Assembly: GCF_029945965.1 (NCBI RefSeq)
Contig: NZ_JAQSDO010000015.1
Location: forward strand, 558,001-622,000
Reading direction: 5' to 3'
Length of the DNA stretch: 64,000 nucleotides
Source of the DNA: Thermomonas sp.
Lineage (GTDB): Bacteria > Pseudomonadota > Gammaproteobacteria > Xanthomonadales > Xanthomonadaceae
The notes beneath the pieces are model-generated. The model was not told where the DNA came from. It worked only from the letters and a program-made list of their open reading frames with translations, and did not search any database. Below, one piece after another: positions 1 to 10,163 of the stretch (within the stretch, counting starts at the first letter, position 1; every line of letters begins with the position of its first letter). The translations under genes and the position numbers were made by a program.

Positions 1-328
1 TTGCAAGGATCGACGGCACTCGCTCGGCGTCCTGGCGTAGCAGCGGATCGTCGCTGCCTTGGCTGATCGAATGCCACAAGGCGCGTTGTGCTGGATCCAG
101 CACGGCTTCGTCGAAGCGGTAATAGGCGGACACACCGGAACGCCGATCGCGGACGATGCCGGCTTCCTTGAGCTTGGCCAGGTGGGTCGATACGCGCGGT
201 TGCGCCAACTGGGTGATCGCGGACAACTCGGCCACGGTGAGCTCTTCGCCCTCCAGCAGCGCCAGCAGGCGCACGCGGGTGGCGTCAGCGAATACCTTCA
301 AACGGGTCGACCAGCCTTCCAGATCCAT
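1..328 (-). CDS. ArsR-family HTH regulator, N-terminal part (gene runs off the window)
   Basis: Reading leftward from an ATG at 326-328, the frame stays open to the window edge and gives about 109 residues. The first ~85 form an ArsR-type winged helix, with the run TRVRLLALL, the recognition segment QPRVSTHLAKLKEAGIV and the wing RRSGVSAYYRF. The usual ArsR/SmtB metal site (a Cys-Val-Cys in helix 3) is absent, since the segment reads ELTVAELSAI. A classical metal sensor is therefore unlikely. In Xanthomonadales such domains are often fused to a SAM-dependent methyltransferase and linked to SAH/methionine control (SahR type), but the part needed to test this lies outside the window. The gene diverges from the acyl-CoA dehydrogenase gene. 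The fold is sure; the ligand is unknown. Confidence 0.8.
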   Translation of the reverse strand, partial: MDLEGWSTRLKVFADATRVRLLALLEGEELTVAELSAITQLAQPRVSTHLAKLKEAGIVRDRRSGVSAYYRFDEAVLDPAQRALWHSISQGSDDPLLRQDAERVPSILA

Positions 329-466
329 ATATATCTTTCCATCGCGATTCAACGATAAGTGTCTGCGGTTGGCGGCTTGAGGTCAAGCTGCAGCAGTCTC
401 CCAGGTGGGGTTCGTGCAGCCGTGGCGCTACAATTGCAACCCACCGCAGACGACCCGGAGCAGCCC

Positions 467-1627
467 GTGGATTTTGGTTTCACTGAAGAGCAGCTGATGA
501 TCCAGGACGTGGCCCGGCGGATCGCGCAGGAGAAAATCGCGCCAAGCGCCGAATACCACGATCGTACCGGCGAATTCCCGCTCGAGAACATCCGCACCCT
601 CGGTGTAAACGGCCTCATGGGGATCGAAGTGCCGGCCGAATACGGCGGTGCCGGAATGGACCCGATCAGCTATGTGCTGGCGATGATCGAAATCGCTGCG
701 GCTGACGCGGCCCACAGCACGATTGTCTCGGTGAATAACTCGCTGTTCTGCAACGGCATCCTGAAATTCGGCACCGAGGCGCAGAAGCAGTTGTACGTAC
801 GCGCGATTGCCGAGGGTCGCGAGATCGGCGCATTCGCGCTGACCGAACCGCAGTCCGGTTCCGATGCCACCGCGATGCGCTGCAAGGCGACCAAACAGGC
901 GGACGGTACCTACGTCATCAACGGCAAGAAGAGCTGGATCACCTCGGGCCCGGTAGCCAAGTATTTCGTGTTGTTCGCGATGACTGATCCGGAAAAGGGC
1001 GCGCGCGGCATCACCGCGTTCATGGTGGATGGCGACCGTGCCGGTTTCCATCGCGGCAAGACCGAACCCAAGCTCGGCATCCGCGCGTCGGCGACCTGCG
1101 AGATCGAATTCAACGACTACATTGCACAAGCTGACGAAGTGCTGGGCAATGAAGGCCACGGCTTCAAGATCGCGATGAGCGTGCTGGACGCGGGCCGCAT
1201 CGGTATCGCCAGCCAGGCGATCGGGCTGTCACGGGCAGCCTACGAGGCAACTCTCTCCTATGTGAAGGAACGCAAGGCCTTCGGTCAGCCGATCGGTTCG
1301 TTCCAGATGACCCAGGCCAAGATAGCCGACATGAAATGCAAGCTGGATGCGTCGTTGGTGCTGACCCTGCGCGCGGCCTGGCAGAAGGGCAAGCATGACA
1401 AGGGTGGCGCACGCTTCAGCACCGAGGCGGCCGTCGCCAAGCTGACTGCGTCGGAGGCGGCGATGTGGATTACCCACCAGGCGCTGCAGATCCATGGCGG
1501 CATGGGCTATTCCAAGGAAATGCCGATCGAGCGTTATTTCCGCGACGCCAAGATCACCGAAATCTACGAGGGCACCAGCGAAATCCAGCGCCTGGTCATC
1601 GCCCGCAACGAGACCGGGCTGCGCTGA
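467..1627 (+). CDS. Acyl-CoA dehydrogenase (short/branched-chain type)
   Basis: FAD enzyme catalysing alpha,beta-dehydrogenation of acyl-CoA thioesters in fatty-acid or branched-chain amino-acid breakdown, passing electrons to ETF. A GTG start at 467 is preferred: GGAG lies at 457-460, the 386-residue product matches the family length, and it begins at the conserved DFGFTEEQ. An upstream ATG at 359 would add 36 residues of unlikely composition overlapping a TACAAT -10-like element near 429. Family hallmarks are AFALTEPQSGSDA, the substrate loop around FGQPIGSFQ, QIHGGMGYSKE, and the C-terminal YEGTSEIQRLVIAR, which carries the catalytic Glu of short-chain members. It diverges from the ArsR-type gene. 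Exact chain length (butyryl, isovaleryl or 2-methylbutyryl) cannot be decided from sequence alone. Confidence 0.93.
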   Translation: MDFGFTEEQLMIQDVARRIAQEKIAPSAEYHDRTGEFPLENIRTLGVNGLMGIEVPAEYGGAGMDPISYVLAMIEIAAADAAHSTIVSVNNSLFCNGILKFGTEAQKQLYVRAIAEGREIGAFALTEPQSGSDATAMRCKATKQADGTYVINGKKSWITSGPVAKYFVLFAMTDPEKGARGITAFMVDGDRAGFHRGKTEPKLGIRASATCEIEFNDYIAQADEVLGNEGHGFKIAMSVLDAGRIGIASQAIGLSRAAYEATLSYVKERKAFGQPIGSFQMTQAKIADMKCKLDASLVLTLRAAWQKGKHDKGGARFSTEAAVAKLTASEAAMWITHQALQIHGGMGYSKEMPIERYFRDAKITEIYEGTSEIQRLVIARNETGLR

Positions 1628-1712
1628 GCCCACGCCAAGACTCTCGTTGGGATGACAAGGCCGGCCGCCGGTGCGCGGCCATCGTCCATTCAATGCATGG
1701 ATACACCAAGCG

Positions 1713-4700
1713 ATGAAAACCAAGACCCAGAATGCAAGCGACTTTGCCCCGAAACCGATCATGGCCGCGTTGGCCAAGCGCGTGCCCAAGACCCGCCTTT
1801 CCGAGGCGCAGGCATTCGCCAATGTGTTCTACCGGCGCATGGATCCGGATGAATATGCACAGCACGGCGCTGCTGGCTGGGCCGCATTGGCTGCGGACAT
1901 GCTGGAGTTCGCCCGCGTGCGCAAGCCGGGCAAGCCCCTGGTGCGCCTGTTCAATGCAAACCTGAAGCAACATGGCTGGGAGTCGCCGCATACCATCGTG
2001 CAGGTGGTGAACGACGACATGCCGTTCCTGGTCGACTCGGTGACGATGGCGTTGGCCGAGCAGGGCATCGGCGTACATGTGCTGGGCCATCCGGTGATCC
2101 CGGTCCAGCGCGACAAGGCCGGCAAGCTGGTCAAGGTCGGCGCTGGCGTGGCGGAATCCTACATTCATCTGGAGATCGACCGCCAGGCGCAGGATGCGAT
2201 GGAGGCCATCAAGGCTCGGCTGGAAGCGGTGCTGGCGGACGTGCGCGCGATGGTCAGCGACTGGGAACCGATGCATGCCAAGATGCTGGAAGTCGCCGAC
2301 GAGATCGTGGACGGGCCGATGCCGGTGTCCGCGCAAGGCCGGCTGGAAGCGCAGGAATTCCTGCGCTGGGCCGCGAACGAACATTTTACCTACCTCGGTT
2401 ATCGCGAATACAAGGTCGCCTCCAGGCCGGCCAAGGGTGGCGGCAAGGAAGAAGTGCTGGTCGCCGACGTCGACACAGGCTTGGGCCTGTTGCGCGACAA
2501 GGATGCGGGCAAGCCGCGCAAGCTGAAGACGCTTGCCGCGCATTTCATGCAGCAATCGGGATCGGTGGATGCACTGATCCTGACCAAGACCAATTCACGC
2601 GCCACCGTGCACCGCCCCGGCTACATGGACTACATCGGCGTACTCAGTTTCGACGCCAATGGCAAACCGGTTGCCGAGCAGCGATTCCTGGGCCTGTACA
2701 CCTCCAGCGCCTACCTGCGCCGGCCGTGGGACATCCCGTTGGTCCGCGAGCGCCATCAGTACGTGATGGATCGCTCGGGCCTGAATCCTGCCAGCCACAG
2801 CGGCAAGGCCTTGCGCCACATCCTGGAAACCCTGCCGCGCGACGAGCTGTTCCAGTCCAGTGAAGAAGAACTGTTCCGCACCGGCATGGGCATCCTTGGC
2901 CTGCAGGAGCGCGTGCGCAGCAAATTATTCCTCCGCCGCGATCGCTATGGCCGTTATTTCTCGGCACTGGTTTACATCCCGCGTGATCGCATGAGTACCC
3001 AGATCCGCCATCGCATCGAGGACATGTTGAAGGCTGCGCTCAACGGCGATCATGTCGATTCGAACGTGCAGATCGGCGAATCGCCGCTGGCGCAGATCCA
3101 CATGATCGTGCGCCCGAAGAACAACGATGCGGTCGAAGTCGACCTGCCAACGCTCGAAGCCAACCTGGCGACCATCGTGCGCGACTGGCGCGATGAAATG
3201 CGCGAGCAATTGATCGCGCGCCATGGCGAGGAAACCGGGCTCAGGCTGGCGGATCTTTACGGTCGCGCATTGCCGGCGGGCTACATCGAGGAAGTCAGCC
3301 CGGCGGTGGCGGCCACCGACGTGGACTGCCTGGCTGCGCTTACCGGCCCCGACGATCTGCGCCTGTCGTTGTATCGTTCGCAACGCAAGGGCGAGACCCT
3401 GCGCTTCAAGTTGTACCGCCAGTTGGACGACATTCCACTGTCGGATGCATTGCCGATGATGGAAAACATGGGCCTGCGGGTGATCTCCGAGCATCCGTAC
3501 AAGGTCGAGACCAGCGAGGGCATCAGTTTTATCCAGGATTTCGAAGTCGAGTCGCTGCAGGGCGAGCTCGATGTCGACTCGCTGGACGAAAATTTCGAGG
3601 AAGCATTCGCGCGGACCTGGCATGGCGATGCCGAGAACGATGGTTTCAACCGGCTGGTGCTGGCGGCGGGGCTGTCGTGGAAGCAGGTGGCGATGCTGCG
3701 CAGTTACTGCAAGTACCTGCTGCAGGTCGGAGTGCCGTTCTCGCAGGCCTACGTCGAAGCCACGCTGGCCCATTATCCGTTGTTGTCGCGCCTGTTGGTG
3801 GAGCTGTTCGAGGCCCGTTTCGACCCGGCGACCGGCAGCGAGAGCAAGGCTGACATCCGCCGTGGCATGGGCGACTTCGAAGCGCAACTGAAGCGCCTTG
3901 CCGGCGATGACGAGACTACGATGGCGACGCTCCGGCAGGCGATCGATGCGCGCAGCGGAAGCCGTGAGCGCCAGGCCGAAGCCACGCGCGCTGCATTGCT
4001 CGGCCTGATGGATCGGGTGCCTAGCCTGGACGAGGACCGCATCCTGCGCAGCTACATCGGCGTGATCGATGCAACCTTGCGTACCAGCTATTACATCAAG
4101 CGCGAAGGCGGCTTGCGCAAGGATGCCGGGCCGGCTGACTATGTCAGCTACAAACTCGATTGCTCGCAGGTGCCGGACCTGCCAAAGCCGCGTCCGTATC
4201 GCGAGATCTGGGTGTGCGGGCCACGGGTGGAAGGCATCCACCTGCGCTTCGGACCGGTCGCACGTGGTGGCCTGCGTTGGTCCGACCGCCGCGAGGATTT
4301 CCGCACTGAAGTGCTGGGCCTGGTCAAGGCGCAGATGGTGAAGAACACCGTGATCGTGCCGGTCGGCAGCAAGGGCGGATTCTTCTGCAAGCAGCTGCCG
4401 GATCCGGCCAGCAACCGTGACGCCTGGTTCAACGAAGGCGTGGCCTGCTACAAGCGATTCATAAACGGCCTGCTGGACATCACCGACAACCTCGCTGATG
4501 GCAAGGTGGTGCCGCCGGGCGGCGTGATACGTCATGACGGCGACGATCCGTACCTGGTGGTCGCCGCCGACAAGGGCACTGCGACGTTCTCCGACATCGC
4601 CAACGGCATTGCTCAGGCGCATGGCTACTGGCTTGACGACGCCTTCGCATCAGGCGGTTCGGTCGGCTACGACCACAAGGGCATGGGGATTACCGCGCGC

Positions 4701-6662
4701 GGCGGCTGGGAGTCGGTCAAGCGTCACTTCCGTGCGATGGGCCGCGATAGCCAGAAGCAGGAGTTCACCTGCGTCGGCATCGGCGACATGTCCGGTGACG
4801 TGTTCGGCAACGGCATGTTGCTGTCAAAGCACATCCACCTGGTGGCGGCATTCGACCATCGTCACATCTTCATCGATCCGAATCCGGATGAGGCGGCCTC
4901 GTTCAAGGAACGTGCGCGCATGTTCAAGCTGCCACGTTCCAGCTGGCAGGACTATGACGCTGCATTGATCAGCGCCGGCGGCGGCATTCATCCGCGAAGT
5001 GCAAAGTCGATTCCGTTGTCGACACAGGCGAAGGCGGCGCTGGGCATCGAAACCGATGCCAATGCGATGAGCCCGATGGAGCTGATAAGCGCTATCCTGC
5101 ATGCACCGGTCGACCTGCTGTGGAACGGCGGCATCGGTACCTACGTCAAGTCCAGTCGCGAGAACAATGTCGATGTCGGCGACCGTGCCAACAATGGCTT
5201 GCGCGTGGATGGCGCTCAACTGCGTTGCAAGGTGGTGGGCGAAGGCGGCAACCTCGGTTTCACCCAGCTCGGTCGCATCGAAGCGGCGCAACATGGCGTG
5301 CTGCTGAATACCGATTTCATCGATAACTCGGCCGGCGTGGACACCTCGGACCATGAGGTCAACATCAAGATCCTGCTCAATGGCGAGGTGCAGCGCAAGA
5401 AACTGACCCTGCCAGCGCGCAACAAGCTGCTGGCATCGATGACCAATGAGGTCGCTGGACTGGTCCTCAACGACAACTACCGGCAGAACCAGGCGATCAG
5501 CCTGATGGAACGGATGAGCGTGCCGCGCATTGGCTCCAAGCAGCATTTCATCCGCACCCTGGAATCGCAGGGCCTGCTTGACCGGCAGATCGAGTTCTTG
5601 CCGTCCGATGCCGAACTTGCCGATCGCAAGAGTCGTGGTTTGGGCCTGACCCGACCGGAACTGGCGGTGCTGCTGTCGTATTCAAAGCTGGTTGCGTTCC
5701 AGCAACTGCTGGACTCGGACATCCCCGAGGATCCCTACCTGTCCAAGGAGCTCGAGCGGTATTTCCCGCAACCGTTGCAGGCCAGTTATGCCAAGGCGAT
5801 GCAGCAGCACCGCCTTAAGCGCGAAATCATCGCCACTGCAGTCACCAACTCCACTATCAACCGGATGGGTGCGACCTTCCTGCTGCGCATGCAGGAGGAC
5901 ACTGGACGAACACCGGGTGAGGTCGCCAAGGCGTTCACGATTACCAGGGAAACCCTGGACGCCCGCGACATGTGGACGCAGATCGATGCGCTGGACGGCA
6001 AGATCGCCGAGTCGGTGCAGATCGATGCCTTGCAGGTGATCTGGCAGTTGCAGCGCACCTTTACCCGCTGGTTGCTGTCGCGCCCGGGTGCGATCCCGGA
6101 CATTACGACCGCCGTTGCCCGCTACCATGATGGTTTCCGCGACATCCGTGCAGGCGAGAACATCTTGCCTGCGGCGCAGCGTCCGGCTTACGAGGCCAGC
6201 ATCCGTGACTGGCGTGCGCATGGCGTACCGGCGGCATTGGCAGGCCAGCTGGCGGCCTTGCCGTACCTGGAACCGTGCGCGGACATCATCGAAGTTGCGC
6301 GCCAACGCAAGCTCAAGCCGGTGGACGTGGCGAAGGTGCATTTCCGCATTGGCGATGCGCTCAACCTGCCGTGGCTGGTCGAACAGATCGACAGCTTGCC
6401 GGTCGAGGGCCGCTGGCATGCGGTTGCGCGTGGCGTGCTGCGCGAGGAACTGGCGACCCAGCAGCGCGCACTGGTGCAGCAGGTGCTGGAGCGCCCGGGC
6501 AGCAATGCAGACGTCATGGTCAGGGGCTGGTTGGAGCGTGACGACCCGGCACTGCGTTTCACCCTGTCGATGCTCAACGAGCTGGCCGCACAGAAGTCGC
6601 TGGACTATCCGACCGCCTCGGTCGCGGTGCAGCGGCTGTCGCAGCTTGCATCGCGAAGCTGA
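1713..6662 (+). CDS. gdhB: NAD-specific glutamate dehydrogenase, large (about 180 kDa) type
   Basis: Oxidative deamination of glutamate to 2-oxoglutarate and ammonia with NAD+. At about 1649 residues it matches the giant GDH class known from Streptomyces, Pseudomonas and Caulobacter. A long N-terminal regulatory region precedes the catalytic core near residues 840-1200, which carries GPVARGGLRWSDRREDF, the lysine-containing KNTVIVPVGSKGGF, and the nucleotide-binding region around GIGDMSGDVFGNGML. The ATG at 1713 (MKTKTQNAS) is chosen over one 14 codons upstream because the extra residues look non-coding, although its ribosome site is weak. The gene stands alone, 85 bp after the dehydrogenase, and is followed by a perfect hairpin. 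Large antisense frames inside it are codon-bias shadows. The class assignment is secure; the symbol is borrowed from related genomes. Confidence 0.95.
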   Translation: MKTKTQNASDFAPKPIMAALAKRVPKTRLSEAQAFANVFYRRMDPDEYAQHGAAGWAALAADMLEFARVRKPGKPLVRLFNANLKQHGWESPHTIVQVVNDDMPFLVDSVTMALAEQGIGVHVLGHPVIPVQRDKAGKLVKVGAGVAESYIHLEIDRQAQDAMEAIKARLEAVLADVRAMVSDWEPMHAKMLEVADEIVDGPMPVSAQGRLEAQEFLRWAANEHFTYLGYREYKVASRPAKGGGKEEVLVADVDTGLGLLRDKDAGKPRKLKTLAAHFMQQSGSVDALILTKTNSRATVHRPGYMDYIGVLSFDANGKPVAEQRFLGLYTSSAYLRRPWDIPLVRERHQYVMDRSGLNPASHSGKALRHILETLPRDELFQSSEEELFRTGMGILGLQERVRSKLFLRRDRYGRYFSALVYIPRDRMSTQIRHRIEDMLKAALNGDHVDSNVQIGESPLAQIHMIVRPKNNDAVEVDLPTLEANLATIVRDWRDEMREQLIARHGEETGLRLADLYGRALPAGYIEEVSPAVAATDVDCLAALTGPDDLRLSLYRSQRKGETLRFKLYRQLDDIPLSDALPMMENMGLRVISEHPYKVETSEGISFIQDFEVESLQGELDVDSLDENFEEAFARTWHGDAENDGFNRLVLAAGLSWKQVAMLRSYCKYLLQVGVPFSQAYVEATLAHYPLLSRLLVELFEARFDPATGSESKADIRRGMGDFEAQLKRLAGDDETTMATLRQAIDARSGSRERQAEATRAALLGLMDRVPSLDEDRILRSYIGVIDATLRTSYYIKREGGLRKDAGPADYVSYKLDCSQVPDLPKPRPYREIWVCGPRVEGIHLRFGPVARGGLRWSDRREDFRTEVLGLVKAQMVKNTVIVPVGSKGGFFCKQLPDPASNRDAWFNEGVACYKRFINGLLDITDNLADGKVVPPGGVIRHDGDDPYLVVAADKGTATFSDIANGIAQAHGYWLDDAFASGGSVGYDHKGMGITARGGWESVKRHFRAMGRDSQKQEFTCVGIGDMSGDVFGNGMLLSKHIHLVAAFDHRHIFIDPNPDEAASFKERARMFKLPRSSWQDYDAALISAGGGIHPRSAKSIPLSTQAKAALGIETDANAMSPMELISAILHAPVDLLWNGGIGTYVKSSRENNVDVGDRANNGLRVDGAQLRCKVVGEGGNLGFTQLGRIEAAQHGVLLNTDFIDNSAGVDTSDHEVNIKILLNGEVQRKKLTLPARNKLLASMTNEVAGLVLNDNYRQNQAISLMERMSVPRIGSKQHFIRTLESQGLLDRQIEFLPSDAELADRKSRGLGLTRPELAVLLSYSKLVAFQQLLDSDIPEDPYLSKELERYFPQPLQASYAKAMQQHRLKREIIATAVTNSTINRMGATFLLRMQEDTGRTPGEVAKAFTITRETLDARDMWTQIDALDGKIAESVQIDALQVIWQLQRTFTRWLLSRPGAIPDITTAVARYHDGFRDIRAGENILPAAQRPAYEASIRDWRAHGVPAALAGQLAALPYLEPCADIIEVARQRKLKPVDVAKVHFRIGDALNLPWLVEQIDSLPVEGRWHAVARGVLREELATQQRALVQQVLERPGSNADVMVRGWLERDDPALRFTLSMLNELAAQKSLDYPTASVAVQRLSQLASRS

Positions 6663-6672
6663 TGTTTCTACT

Positions 6673-6697
6673 CATCCCCCTTCCTTGAAGGGGGATG
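6673..6697 (+). terminator. Perfect 11-bp hairpin after the glutamate dehydrogenase gene
   Basis: An 11-bp perfect inverted repeat (CATCCCCCTTC / GAAGGGGGATG) closes on a 3-nt loop 10 bp after the GDH stop. No T-run follows, so it may be a weak terminator, an mRNA 3'-end protector, or a copy of the small CCCCCTT-AAGGGGG repeats common in GC-rich genomes. Confidence 0.5.
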
Positions 6698-6740
6698 TTG
6701 GGACGGGGTAGCTCCACTTGGTTCACGGTATCCTCAAGCC

Positions 6741-7508
6741 ATGAGCACGCCACGACTCGCACTACTGGCCAGCCACACCGACGATGCCCAGGTCGCACTG
6801 GCCACGCTCGGCAGACTGCATGGCATGCATGCCCCGCAGGACGCCGACGTAGTGGTCGCGCTAGGCGGCGACGGCTTCATGCTGCAGACCCTGCATCGCT
6901 ACGGTGAACTGGGCAAGCCGGTGTTCGGCATGAAGCTGGGTAGCGTCGGTTTCCTGATGAACCACTACCAAGACGGTGACCTGCCGGGGCGTATCGCTGC
7001 GGCGGAGCCTGCTGTCCTGCATCCGCTGGAAATGCTGGCACAGACCGAATCCGGCGCGACCGTGGGTTCGCTGGCCTACAACGAAGTTTCACTGCTGCGC
7101 CAGACCCGGCAGGCAGCGCACATCGGGATCGAACTCAATGGCCAGCTGCGCCTGGACGAGTTGATCTGCGATGGGGTGATGGTCGCCACGCCCGCAGGCA
7201 GCACCGCCTACAACTTCTCCGCGAATGGCCCGATCCTGCCGCTGGGCGCGAACGTGATGGCACTCACCCCGATCGCGCCGTTCCGGCCGCGGCGCTGGCG
7301 TGGCGCGGTGCTGAAGTCTGGCACCGAGGTACGTTTCCGTGTGCTGGATCCGCACAAGCGCCCGGTCAGCGCCACTGCCGACTCGCACGAAGTCCGTGAT
7401 GTCACCGAAGTGCTGGTGCGCGAATCCCGCGACCGCAGCGTGACATTGTTATTCGACCCGGAACGCAACCTGGAGGAAAGGATCCTGATCGAGCAGTTCG
7501 CTGTGTAA
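6741..7508 (+). CDS. nadK: NAD kinase
   Basis: Phosphorylates NAD+ to NADP+ in the cytosol using ATP or polyphosphate. The 255-residue product is the short form lacking an extended N-terminus. It shows the GGDG diacylglycerol-kinase-like motif (ALGGDGFML, residues ~41-49), the substrate-binding [10 protein letters not shown], and the glycine-rich [22 protein letters not shown] segment in split form. The ATG at 6741 has no clear Shine-Dalgarno. A TATCCT element ends 6 nt before it, so a leaderless transcript is possible. The gene follows NAD-GDH, an NAD+-consuming enzyme, but separate transcription is likely because of the intervening hairpin. It is 30 bp from the cyclic-di-GMP gene. Confidence 0.95.
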   Translation: MSTPRLALLASHTDDAQVALATLGRLHGMHAPQDADVVVALGGDGFMLQTLHRYGELGKPVFGMKLGSVGFLMNHYQDGDLPGRIAAAEPAVLHPLEMLAQTESGATVGSLAYNEVSLLRQTRQAAHIGIELNGQLRLDELICDGVMVATPAGSTAYNFSANGPILPLGANVMALTPIAPFRPRRWRGAVLKSGTEVRFRVLDPHKRPVSATADSHEVRDVTEVLVRESRDRSVTLLFDPERNLEERILIEQFAV

Positions 7509-7538
7509 GATCATTTCCTGGATTCAGCGGTAGCGAAG

Positions 7539-10163
7539 ATGGCGTTCAAAACACACAAATTCCCCAGTTCCCTGGCCACCAGCCTGCCTTTGCGGCGGCG
7601 CTTGGATGCGTGGATCTGGCCCTTGTTCGCGTTCTGCCTGGGGATGAGCCTGACCCTGTGGCTGGTGCAAGGCGAAAAGAACCGCATCCAGCGCGAGGAG
7701 CAGCTGGCATTCACCAGCGAGACCATGCGCATCGCGGAATCGATCCACGCCCAGCTCATCCAATGCGGGCAGATACTCCGGGAATTCCAGTCGATCCTGC
7801 TTGCATCTGATCGCATGAGCCCCGACGAATACGCGCTGGCTTACCGCAACCTGCAGGGAAACAACCCGGAGGGGTTCAGCCTGCAGGCGATTGCCTACGC
7901 AGAACGCAGGCCCACGCCCGTTGGCGAGACCTTCCTGACCACGAGGTTTGCCCCCCTCGAGGGCAACGAGACGATCCTTGGCCTCGACGTCGGCACCCAA
8001 CCCGCCAACATGGCGGCGATCCGGCGTTCGCGGGACACCAACCAAGTCGTGATGTCGGCCCCGTTTCACCTGCGCCAGAGCGTGGCCCACCCAGATGCCG
8101 TCGATGGTTTCATCATCCGGTTGCCGGTGTACGCGCATGGCGTGGTGCTCAATTCGGTGGGCGCGCGTCGGGCGTCGATCACCGGTTCGATCGGGGCGTC
8201 GTTCCGGATCCCGGACCTGATAGCAACGACACTGCCGCCTGCACCTGGCGCACTCGCAGAGCTGAGGGTGGATGACATCAGTAGCGGCGCGCCGCAGCAG
8301 CTGTACATCCATCGCTACGATGTGCCCGCGCAGAGTGCCTCGCACGCCGTGACGCTCACATTCGGGGGCCGCACCTGGAGCATCGTTGCCCATCCCCGCG
8401 AGATTCCAGATGCCCGCAGTGGCTGGCTGCTTGTGCTGTGGGTCGGTACTGCCATGAGCGCGTTGCTGGCGGCCTTGGCATGGTCGCTGGCGAGCACGCG
8501 CGAGCGGGCCATCACGCTGGGAAGCTCGATGGCCGAGCGCTTCCGCAAGCTCAATGAACTGCTGCCCTGCCTGGTCCTGGTGATCCGCAAGGATAACGAC
8601 GAGATCGTCTACCGTAATGCCGCTGCGCGTAGCCGGCTCTCCGCGCAGATCGAGTGGGCCGCGCTGGCGACGACCTTGGTTCCGGAGACATCCGACCCCG
8701 CGGGTGATGGAGAGGAAGGTGCCCGGCGAGCGGTGGATGTGCAGCTCCAGGGTGTAGACGGCCAGCCCTTCTGGGCGACTACCTGGACCAGTTCCATCGA
8801 GATCGACGAGATCCCGATGTGGTTGCTGGTCGCCAGCGATACCTCCGAGCAGCGCTTGCTCACCGAGCGCCTGAGCTACCAGGCCAGCCACGATTCGTTG
8901 ACGAAGCAATACAACCGCCGGGAGTTCGAGACGCGGGCGCAAGCGCTCATCGCCCACCCTGACCGACGCCACGGCGCCTTGCTGTTCATAGACCTGGACC
9001 AGTTCAAGGTGATCAACGACACCTCGGGGCATCGCGCCGGCGATGAGCTGCTGGTGCAGCTCGCGGCGATCATGCGCGAGAAACTGCGGCCGGGCGATGT
9101 GCTGGGACGACTGGGCGGCGATGAATTCGGCGTGCTGCTGGTCGGCGTGCCGACGATCGATGCGGCGATGGCTGCAGCGGAGCGCCTGCGGCGCAGCATC
9201 GAGGCATTCATCTTCAGCTGGGAGCAGCGCACGTACACGATCAGCGCAAGCCTGGGCTTGGTCCCGCTAGCCCATGCGTCATCGCTGAAGGAACTATTCG
9301 CGCACGCGGATGCCGCCTGCTACCTGGCCAAGGAGGCCGGACGCAATCGCGTCCATGTGTACGCGGAGGACGATGCGGCCATCTCCGGGAGGATCGGCGA
9401 GATGGAATGGACGAACCGGATCCGCGATGCGCTGCGCGATGGCCGGCTGCTGCTGGATTACCAGGAGCTGCACCCGTTCAATCCGAAGGCCGGCGAGGGT
9501 GCGCACGTCGAGTTGCTCCTGCGCCTGCGCAGCGAAGACGGCAGCGAGGTCCTGCCGGGTGCATTCCTCCCCGCTGCCGAGCGTTACGGCCTGATGCCAC
9601 TGATCGACCAGTGGGTGGTCGAGACTGCGCTGCAGAACATCGACCGATTGCATCCGGACGGCGAACGGCTGGCGACGTGTTCCATCAATCTCTCGGGGGC
9701 GAGCCTGGAGGACAACGGCCTGATCGAGCGGATCGAGCACCTGCTCGCGCAGCACGGGATCGAACCTCAGAGGGTGATGTTCGAGATCACGGAAACCGTG
9801 GCGATGCGGAATTTCGCGGCCTCCAGCGCACTCATCGCGCGCCTGCGCTCGCTGGGTTGCAGGGTCGCCCTCGATGATTTCGGCGCCGGCATGTCCTCGT
9901 TCGGCTACCTGAAGAACCTCGAGCTGGACGTGGTGAAGATCGACGGCAGCTTCGTGCAATCGCTGGCCACCGACCGCATGTCGCAGTCGATCGTCAAGGC
10001 GGTTACCGAGATCGCCCACCAGCAGGGACTAGCGGTGGTCGCGGAGTGGGTTTCATCCAGCGAAATACTCGAGATCCTTGCGAACATGAACGTCGATTAT
10101 GCGCAAGGATTCGCGTTGCATCTCCCGGAACGCGTCGTGTTCCAGCGCGATCCCCGTGCCTGA
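7539..10163 (+). CDS. Membrane-bound CHASE/GGDEF/EAL cyclic-di-GMP protein
   Basis: An 874-residue sensor expected in the inner membrane. TM1 is near residues 24-43 and a periplasmic domain of about 250 residues resembles CHASE (SLQAIAYAERRPTP). TM2 is near 294-314, followed by a PAS-like segment, a GGDEF domain (RLGGDEFGVLL near residue 525) and an EAL domain. The GGDEF site is intact and an allosteric I-site RPGD lies five residues upstream, so cyclase activity with product inhibition is plausible. The EAL signature reads ELL rather than EAL (HVELLLRL), but the metal and catalytic residues in FEITETVAM, ALDDFGAGMSSF and VVKIDGSF remain. Phosphodiesterase activity is therefore possible. The stop codon overlaps the next gene, suggesting co-translation with a nucleotidase. 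Confidence 0.92.
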   Translation: MAFKTHKFPSSLATSLPLRRRLDAWIWPLFAFCLGMSLTLWLVQGEKNRIQREEQLAFTSETMRIAESIHAQLIQCGQILREFQSILLASDRMSPDEYALAYRNLQGNNPEGFSLQAIAYAERRPTPVGETFLTTRFAPLEGNETILGLDVGTQPANMAAIRRSRDTNQVVMSAPFHLRQSVAHPDAVDGFIIRLPVYAHGVVLNSVGARRASITGSIGASFRIPDLIATTLPPAPGALAELRVDDISSGAPQQLYIHRYDVPAQSASHAVTLTFGGRTWSIVAHPREIPDARSGWLLVLWVGTAMSALLAALAWSLASTRERAITLGSSMAERFRKLNELLPCLVLVIRKDNDEIVYRNAAARSRLSAQIEWAALATTLVPETSDPAGDGEEGARRAVDVQLQGVDGQPFWATTWTSSIEIDEIPMWLLVASDTSEQRLLTERLSYQASHDSLTKQYNRREFETRAQALIAHPDRRHGALLFIDLDQFKVINDTSGHRAGDELLVQLAAIMREKLRPGDVLGRLGGDEFGVLLVGVPTIDAAMAAAERLRRSIEAFIFSWEQRTYTISASLGLVPLAHASSLKELFAHADAACYLAKEAGRNRVHVYAEDDAAISGRIGEMEWTNRIRDALRDGRLLLDYQELHPFNPKAGEGAHVELLLRLRSEDGSEVLPGAFLPAAERYGLMPLIDQWVVETALQNIDRLHPDGERLATCSINLSGASLEDNGLIERIEHLLAQHGIEPQRVMFEITETVAMRNFAASSALIARLRSLGCRVALDDFGAGMSSFGYLKNLELDVVKIDGSFVQSLATDRMSQSIVKAVTEIAHQQGLAVVAEWVSSSEILEILANMNVDYAQGFALHLPERVVFQRDPRA

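Noticed and set aside
2925-4622. Large minus-strand frame (565 residues) inside the glutamate dehydrogenase gene
   Set aside because: It has the His/Arg/Gln-rich composition of a codon-bias antisense shadow and lies fully opposite a certain gene.
7524-9032. 502-residue minus-strand frame opposite the GGDEF/EAL gene
   Set aside because: Antisense shadow with no motif and a certain gene on the other strand.
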